Assembly: GCF_004297875.1 (NCBI RefSeq)
Contig: NZ_SCSK01000048.1
Coordinates: 1-64,000, forward strand
Direction: 5' to 3'
Length of the DNA stretch: 64,000 bases
DNA from: Pandoraea sp.
Lineage (GTDB): Bacteria > Pseudomonadota > Gammaproteobacteria > Burkholderiales > Burkholderiaceae
The position numbers and the translations under genes are program-made. How positions within the stretch are numbered: the first letter of the stretch is position 1; each line of letters opens with the position of its first letter. The notes beneath the pieces were generated by a model. The model was given only the letters and a program-made list of their open reading frames with translations. It ran no database searches and was not told the DNA's origin. Shown here piece by piece: positions 51,080-58,900 of this stretch.

Positions 51080-51799
51080 ATGACTGTTTCCCCGGACCCG
51101 AGACAGAATCATCTGCTTGCCGCCCTGCCTGATGAGCCATGGCAACGCTGGCTACCGCAGCTCGAACTGGTTCAATTGCCGCTGGGAAAAGTGATATATG
51201 AGTCGGGTGGCACGCTGAGCCACGTTTATTTTCCGACCACCGCCATCGTCTCCTTGCTGTATGTCATGGAAAACAGTGCTTCGGCCGAGATTGCCGTTGT
51301 CGGTAACGAAGGCGTGATAGGCATTGCGCTGTTCATGGGCGGTGGGTCCACCCCCAGCCGCGCGGTGGTACAGAGTGCGGGAACGGGTTTCAGGCTGAGC
51401 GCGCAAACAGTAAAGGACGATTTCAGTCGAGCTGGCCCGGTTATGCGTCTTATGCTGCGCTACATCCAGGCGCTCATCACTCAAATGGCGCAAACGGCGG
51501 TGTGTAATCGCCATCATTCTCTGGATCAGCAGCTATGCCGGTGGTTGCTTTTGAGTCTGGACCGCCTCACGGGAAATGAACTCGTCATGACCCAGGAATT
51601 GATCGCGAACATGCTTGGCGTTCGTCGGGAGGGCGTGACGGAGGCGGCGCTGAAATTGCAACGGGCCGGGCTGATCAGCTATGTTCGAGGTCACATTACC
51701 GTGCTGGATCGTCCTGGCCTGGAGAGGCGAACCTGTGAATGTTATGCGGTGGTGAAGAACGAGTACAACCGGCTTCTTCCGGGCAAAATCGCGAGTTAG
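51080..51799 (+). CDS. Crp/Fnr-family transcriptional regulator, paralogue 2
   Basis: 239 residues, the same length and domain layout as the regulator at 32495 and highly similar along the whole sequence: beta roll with HVYFPTTAIVSLLYVMENSASAEIAVVGNEGVIGIALFMGG, dimer helix QALITQMAQTAVCNRHHSLDQQLCRWLLLSLDRL, winged helix starting MTQELIANMLGVRREGVTEAA at residue 170. The recognition helix is identical in the two, so they should read the same operator. No Fe-S cysteine pattern. Differences lie mainly in the N-terminal domain, which suggests different signals or just drift. GAGAG precedes the ATG. Confidence 0.9.
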   Translation: MTVSPDPRQNHLLAALPDEPWQRWLPQLELVQLPLGKVIYESGGTLSHVYFPTTAIVSLLYVMENSASAEIAVVGNEGVIGIALFMGGGSTPSRAVVQSAGTGFRLSAQTVKDDFSRAGPVMRLMLRYIQALITQMAQTAVCNRHHSLDQQLCRWLLLSLDRLTGNELVMTQELIANMLGVRREGVTEAALKLQRAGLISYVRGHITVLDRPGLERRTCECYAVVKNEYNRLLPGKIAS

Positions 51800-51848
51800 C
51801 GGGGCATGCATCAACAGGGCGAGGCAACTCCGATCCATCGAAAAGCAG

Positions 51849-52100
51849 TCAGTGATTATCCAATCCACCCAGACACCCCCTGCTGGATGAATCGAGCGTG
51901 GTGCCATCCTGGATCAATTCTTCCTGCACATAGGATTTTGCGCTGCCGCAGGCAAATGCATGATTGCAGGTGGGGCATTTGACTGGAGCATCCGACCGCA
52001 AGTGGGCTCGCAAATGCGCCTCGTCCGTGGTAGTGACAGTCAGTGGAAATGCCATGCCGCAACATGGACACACCACGAATCCGACAGGTATCTTGAGCAT
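51849..52100 (-). CDS. Zinc-ribbon-like small protein
   Basis: 83 residues. Two CxxC pairs, VCPCCGM and KCPTCNHAF, with TTTDEAHLRAHLRSDAP between, should bind one zinc. The C-terminal tail is polar. No signal peptide. GGAG lies six bases before the ATG at 52100. It is convergent with the Crp-like regulator 2 gene. Possibly a nucleic-acid- or protein-binding module; function unknown. Confidence 0.65.
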   Translation of the reverse strand: MLKIPVGFVVCPCCGMAFPLTVTTTDEAHLRAHLRSDAPVKCPTCNHAFACGSAKSYVQEELIQDGTTLDSSSRGCLGGLDNH

Positions 52101-52268
52101 CATTTTCTCCAGCGGGATGTTCCGCGCATTCAACCTGAGCGCTTCACGACAACTGGCCGAGAACGCTTTTCCCGACCGGTTATTCCATGTTTGGCGCCTT
52201 CTGAACAGGCGAGTTCATTTTTACATGTGCCTGGTGTGCGAGCCTAGCGAGCGTGAGGGATCGATGCG

Positions 52269-52466
52269 TTAGTTGCTGCCCCTTTTGGCTGCGTTTTTGA
52301 TGTTGTCGCCCGCGTTCTCGATCTGTTGTCCTGCATTTGCCGCGGCATTATCGATTGCCTTGCCGGCACGCTGCGCCGGCCCTTCCGGCTTCTGGCAGGC
52401 CGACAACGCCAGCACCAAAACGGTCATCGTCAATATTCCGATCGCCCTGCTGTTCCGTTTTCTCAT
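52269..52466 (-). CDS. Small helical lipoprotein
   Basis: 65 residues with a signal peptide and lipobox LSAC, then a hydrophilic, Ala/Asn-rich helix (PAQRAGKAIDNAAANAGQQIENAGDNIKNAAKRG) with a repeating xAGxxIxNAA pattern. Such proteins are typical of envelope stress clusters. Operator copies g and h lie upstream, g with its -10-like element giving a leader of about 75 nt. Confidence 0.75.
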   Translation of the reverse strand: MRKRNSRAIGILTMTVLVLALSACQKPEGPAQRAGKAIDNAAANAGQQIENAGDNIKNAAKRGSN

Positions 52467-52575
52467 GTTTCTCCATCAATGGTTTGGCCAGCGAAATGCT
52501 CAGCCACGATCATCCGAACGGATGTAGAGGCCACTTGCCACCGGTAGCACCATAGGCGTGCCATGGTCCGGTGTC

Positions 52576-52591
52576 GGTTCGGTGGCGTACA
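52576..52591 (-). promoter_or_regulatory. Palindromic operator, copy g (proximal)
   Basis: GGTTCG-GTGG-CGTACA. On the minus strand TATGGT (52549-52554) is exactly at -12 to -7 for a centre at -41.5, predicting a start near 52542. Nearly identical in sequence and flank to copy c. Proximal member of a tandem pair before the small lipoprotein gene. Confidence 0.68.
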
Positions 52592-52626
52592 TAACGCGAG
52601 AACGCTCAGGCCTGGCGATAGTGTTC

Positions 52627-52642
52627 TGTACGCTACCGTACA
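52627..52642 (-). promoter_or_regulatory. Palindromic operator, copy h (distal)
   Basis: TGTACG-CTAC-CGTACA, perfect in both halves. Its centre is 51 bp upstream of copy g on the minus strand, i.e. at about -92.5, as in tandem-site (class III) Crp promoters. No -10 element lies at class II distance from h itself. The 460-bp region up to the glucan synthase has no other gene. Confidence 0.65.
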
Positions 52643-52926
52643 TACCGGGCGCGCTATTTCTGCAAGACTGATCGTCCATCCCGCAGCTCTCACTCTCTGA
52701 CTGCTTCCTCGTTGGAGCAGTCGCATTGTGGCAATGAGCGTGGATGGCGCGCGCCCGCGGCGCCTCGTTCCGGACGAGCCGCGGCGCCACGCTCCTGCGA
52801 CCTGATTGCGCGTTTCGCCCGCTTCCTACCGGATGAGCTGGCAGCTCCCGCGTGTGGGTTGGCTAACGCGGTTGGCCGGCCAGAAGAACCTCACCGACCC
52901 AATCCAGCGACCTAAGAGGTATCACT

Positions 52927-55900
52927 ATGTGGCTCCTGCCGCGCTTTACGAGCTTCCTTGGCGCTGAGCGTATCGCCGGCGATCTCGGCCCGCGCGAGCC
53001 ACCGATTCGCGCCGAACTTTTCAGCACGGAGCGGCTCGAGCAACACGCGGCAAGCCTGGCCGCGGCGCAGGTCGTCTCCGCGCGCCGCGGCAACGGGCGA
53101 GCGTTGGCCGCACGCGCGGCCGACAACGAACGCGTCTTGCTCAAATGCTATCGCGCGATCTCTCAGGCAACGCGGCAGCGCCGCTCCATCACGCCGGCGG
53201 CCGAGTGGCTGCTCGACAATTTCCGGGTGATCGAAGGGCTGTTCAAGGAAACTCGCTTGGGGCTGGCGCAGCGCTCCTATCGTGTGTTGCCGATGCTTTC
53301 GGATGGCCCGCTCCATGGCAAGCCTCGCATTTATGGCGTGATCTGGGCGTTCGTCGCGCATACCGATAGCCGCTTCGATGCTGCCTTGCTGCGACGCTTT
53401 CTGCGTGCCTATCAACGCATCGAGCCGCTGACCATTGCTGAATTGTGGGCCATTCCGCTGACCCTGCAGTGCGTGATGATCGAGAATCTGCGCCGGTTAA
53501 GCGTGCATGTCATTGGCGCGCAAACGGGGCGTCAGAAAGCCGACGAAATCGCCGACGATTTGCTGGCGCTTCGCGCTCAAACGCCGCAGGCCATCGATAC
53601 GGCGATGAACAAGCTGATTGCCGAACCGTTCGGATCGGCTTTCGTGGTGCAATTGATTCAGCGCCTGCGCTACCAGGATATCTCGCTGCAAAGACTGAAT
53701 CAGCAATTGGCGCGCCAGGCGCAATCGTTTGACGATGTCGTGCAGGCCGAGCACGCTGAACAAGCGGCCGCCAATATGACCGTGCGCAACCTCATCACCA
53801 GCATGCGCGACATGTACGCGTTCGACTGGCGCCCGCTCGTCGAGGACGTCAGCCTGGTCGACGAATGCCTGCGCCGCCATCCAGTGTATCCGAGCATGGA
53901 TTTCACGACCCGCGACCGGTATCGCCACGCCATCGAGGTGCTGGCCGAACAATCGCGGCATACCGAACTCGAAATCGCCCGCGCCGCGGTGGCCAAGGCG
54001 GCGGGCAACGCCGAGCGGGGCAACCTATCCGACGGGCGCATCGCCGACCCCGGTTATTACCTCATTTCCAGCGGTCGCCCTGCCTTCGAGCGGGAAGTCG
54101 GTTTTCGCCCGACGTGGAAGCAGCATTTGCTGCGCGCCTACACCTCACGCGCCACGGCAGCGTATATCGGTACGATCCTGCTGCTCAGCGCGGTGCTGTT
54201 GTGCCTGCCGCTATGGCCCAGCATCAATGCCGGCGTGGGTCTGGCAGGGGCGCTTCTACTGGGCTTGCTGGGGTTTTTCCCGGCCTCGGACATGGCGGTT
54301 ACGCTGATCAACAAAGCCATCACCGGGCTGGTCGCGCCGCATCATCTGGCGCGTTTGGCGCTGGAGCAAGGTATCCCGCCGGAACTGCGGACTTTTGTCG
54401 TGGTGCCGACGCTGCTCACGTCGCAAGCGGCAATCGAGGCGCAAATAGAACAACTGGAAGTGCATTACCTTGCCAACGCCAAGGGCGACATACTTTTCGC
54501 GCTGCTGTCGGACTGGGCCGATGCAGACACCGAATATCGCGACGGCGATTGGGCGCTGTTGAACGCCGCGGCGGAGAAAATCGCGACGCTCAATGCACAA
54601 TATGGCGCCGCGCTCGACGGCACCCCGCGCTTCTTCCTGTTCCACCGCAGGCGCTTGTGGAACCAGGCCCAGCGCAAATGGATTGCCTGGGAGCGAAAGC
54701 GCGGCAAGTTGCACGAATTCAACCGCCTTTTGCGCGGAGCGACAGATACCTCGTTCCTGCCTGTGGGTGGCCAGCCGCCGCGTGCACCCGCCGGCGTACG
54801 TTATGTGCTGACGCTCGATAGCGATACGCGGCTGCCGATCGACGCCGTGCGCCAATTGGTCGGTACCGCGGCGCATCCTTTGAACCAGCCGAGGATCGAT
54901 CCGCGCTCGCGCCGGGTCGTCGAAGGGTACGGCATTTTGCAGCCGCGCATCACTCCGACGCTCCCCACGGCTCAGGAAAGGTCCATTTTCCAATGCATTT
55001 TCTCCGGGCCGTGCGGTATCGATCCCTACGCCGGCGCAGTCTCGAACGTCTACCAGGATCTATTCGGCGAAGGCAGTTATACCGGCAAAGGCATCTATGA
55101 CGTCGACGCTTTCGAGAGCGGGTTGGCCGGCCGCATTCCCGAAAATACCGTGCTCAGTCACGATTTATTGGAAAGTGTCTTCGTGCGCTGCGGCTTGGTG
55201 ACGGATATTGAATTATTCGAAGATTTTCCTTCCCACTCTCAAGTCGCGGCAACCCGGTCGCACCGATGGATAAGAGGCGATTGGCAGTTGCTGCCATGGA
55301 TTGCAGGCCTCACCGGCGAATCGATTCCCGCCATCGGCCGCTGGAAAATGATCGACAACTTGCGTCGCTCGCTATCCGCGCCAGCCATGATCTTCACGTT
55401 ACTGGCAAGTTGGGTGCTGCCGCGAGTACCCGTCGGCCTGTGGAGCGGTTACGTGCTGCTCGCACTTGCCTTGCCGGCGCTGTTGTCGCTGTGCCAGGGC
55501 TTGATACCGCCGCGCAGTGGCATATCGATCCGCAGCCATCTGCGTGCCGTGGGCAAAGACGTGGCTTATGGCGGCAGCCACCTGCTGATTGCCGTCACGT
55601 TGCTGGCGAACCACGCCTGGCTGGCGCTCGATGCCATCGGCCGCACGCTGTTCCGTTTGCTGGTCAGCCGCCGCCTGCTGCTCGAATGGGTGACCGCCGC
55701 GCAGGCGAAATTGCGCGCGGGCATTTCGCTGGGCAGTTTCACCTGGTCTTTGCGCGGCGCCATCTTCATTGCCGTGCTGTGTGCCGCCGTGGTGGCCTAC
55801 CTTAATCCCGACAACCTGCGATTGGCCGCGCCGTTTCTCGTGCTGTGGGGCATCTCGCCATTTTTTTCTCAATGGATCAGCGCGCCGCCGAAGACTGCCC

Positions 55901-58900
55901 CGCCCTACCCCGGCAAGGCCGCCGACGTGGTGGCGATGCGCATGGCCGGGCGCCGCATCTGGCGATTTTTTGCCACTTTTGTCACCGAGCAGGATCACGG
56001 ACTGCCGCCCGATAATTTCCAGGAGGACCCGGCGCCGATTGTCGCGCACCGAAGTTCCCCAACCAATTTCGGGCTTTATCTGCTGTCGACGCTTTCAGCG
56101 CGCGATTTTGGCTGGCTGGGCATCACGGAAATGGTGGAAAGGCTCGAGACGACGCTGGGGACGATGCAGGCCCTGCAGCGTTTTCGCGGACATTTTTTCA
56201 ATTGGTATGACACCTGCACGCTAAGCCCGCTCAATCCGCAATATATTTCGTCGGTCGACAGCGGTAATCTGGCTGGCCACTTGCTCGCGCTTGCCAGCGG
56301 CTGCCTCGAAATGGCGCAGCAGCCGGTGTTTTGCGCAGCACAGTTGGCGGGAGTCCGGGATACTGTATGGCTGCTGCGCGAAGCGATCCAGGCCGAGCGA
56401 GACGACCGCCGTACCTTGACGGTCAACTTGCGTCAGCTCAACGAAGGGCTCGATGATTTCGAACAGTGGCTGCTTGAGGCGCCAATGAACGACGCCGACT
56501 GGTCCGGCCGATGGCATGGGCTCGAAGAGCGGGCGGCGACGCTGCTCGATCTGGCGCAGACTTTTGCCGCGGAGCGAGGCGACGCGCAGCACAGCGAGGT
56601 GCTGGCCTGGGCGCAATCGATCCGCGCCGATGTCGCCAGCCATCGTCGCGACCTGCCGTTATGCGTGCCGACCTCGCTTGTGCAGGCAATCGAATACGCC
56701 ACGCCTTTGCCGCGTCGCGAGGGCGCATTGCAGCCCGGCATCTCGATCGCCGCGACTCCTGATTTTTGCCATTCGCTCAGTACGGCATTGTCGGCCGGCC
56801 CCGCCACCGGACACGGCTTTGGCGATGCCGCCGCTGTCGCCCGTGACGCCTTGCACCCGATCGGAAATGCCTGCGCCGGGCTGGCCGGTCGGCTCGAAGC
56901 CCTGGCTGCGACTGCAAGGCGTCTATGCGAGGAAATGGAATTCGGCTTTCTTTTCGATCCCGAACGCCGCCTGTTCTCGGTGGGTTATCGCATCAAGGAA
57001 GGAGTGCTGGACAACAGCTACTACGATTTGCTCGCTTCGGAGTCCCGCCTGGCCAGCTTTATCGCCATCGCCAAGGGCGACGTCGCGGCCACCCATTGGT
57101 TCCGCCTGGGACGTCCGATGACGCCACAGGGCAGCGGCGCGGTCCTGATGTCCTGGTCAGGCTCGATGTTCGAGTACCTGATGCCCTCGCTGGTGATGTT
57201 CACGCCGTCATACAGCCTGCTGGATGAAACCTGTCATCTGGCCGTCAAGCGGCAAATCGCATACGGGCGCGAGCGGCACCTGCCGTGGGGCGTTTCCGAG
57301 TCGGCCTATAACGTCCGCGATCGCGCCTTGACGTATCAGTATGCCGACTTCGGCATCCCGGAACTGGGATTGAAACGCGGCTTGGCACAGCACCTGGTGA
57401 TTGCGCCGTACGCTACCCTGCTCGCCGCCATGTACGATACGCGCGCGGCCGTCGCCAACTTCAAGCAACTCGATGCGGCCGGCGGGCGCGGCATCTTCGG
57501 TTACTACGATGCGATCGATTTCACGCCGTCGCGCCTGCCCGAAAACCGCAGCGTGGCGCCCGTGCGCGCCTATATGACCCACCACCAGGGAATGTCCCTG
57601 GTGGCGCTTGGCAACGTGCTGTTCGACGATGTCATGCGCCGCCGCTTTCATCGTCAACCGATCGTTCGCGCCGCCGATCTGCTGCTGCAGGAACCGCGTC
57701 CACGTGAAGTCGGAAAAGCTCAAGTTCGCCCGGATATCGCCGATGCGGTGCTGGCCAAAGAGATCATCAGGCCTGTTTCCCGCCGCTTTCACTCGGCCCG
57801 GCAAGCCGTGCCGTCGACTCATCTGCTGTCGAACGGGCGCTATGCCGTGATGGTGACCACCGCGGGCTCGGGGTATAGCGTCTGGGATGGCCTGGCCGTG
57901 ACGCGCTGGCGCGAGGATGTCACTTGCGACGCTTGGGGAAGCTATATTTTCCTGCGCGATACCGCGAGCGGCGACGTGTGGTCTGCAACCTATCAGCCGC
58001 TCGGCCTGGAACCCGATCGCTACGAGGTGGTTTTCTCGGAGGATCGAGCCCGCTTCGTGCGCCACGACGGGACCCTTTCGACCTGTCTGGAAATCATTGT
58101 TTCGCCGGAAGACAACGCCGAGATCCGCCGTCTCACGCTTACCAATTCGGGCGCGCAAGCCGTGGAAATCGAACTGACTTCCTATGCGGAGGTCGTGCTC
58201 GCGCCCATGGCGGCCGACGCGACGCACCCGGCTTTTTCGAATCTTTTCATCCATACCGAATACTTGCCGGAGGTGCATGGTCTGCTGGCCATGCGACGAC
58301 CGCACAGCGCTACCGACGCCCCGGTATGGGCCGCGCACATCCTGGCCGGCGGCTCGCGCAGCGAAAACGTCGGCTATGAGACCGATCGTGCCCGCTTTCT
58401 CGGGCGCGGCCACCCGATACGCGATCCGGTCGCGATCATGGACGGCCGGCCGCTCTCCAATACCGTGGGATCGGTGCTCGATCCTGTGCTGAGCCTGCGC
58501 ACTCGCGTGCAGGTCGCGGCTGGCGCCACGGCGGACATCCTGTTCGCCACCATGGTCGCGCCAACCCGCGGTGAGATCATCGATCTGGCGGACAAATACC
58601 GCGATGCGGCGAGTTTCGAGCGCATCTCGACCCTGGCGTGGACGCAGGGCCAGGTGCGCCTGCACCATCTCGGGATCACGGCGGAGGAAGCGCATACCTT
58701 TCAGTACCTCGCCAATCGGGTGCTCTATTCCGACCCCGTCATGCGACCCAGCAGCGAAGTACTCAAGCGTAATACGCTCAATGCCACGGCCCTGTGGCGC
58801 TATAGCATTTCGGGAGATCTGCCGATTGTGCTGGTGCGCACCGACGATCAGGAAGATCGTGAAATTGTCCGGCAGTTGCTGCGCGCGCACGAATATTGGC

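Noticed and set aside
53801..53830. GTACG sequences inside coding regions (for example in the glucan synthase, atpB, zwf and glmS)
   Set aside because: None has the second half-site at the right spacing, so they are not counted as operator copies.
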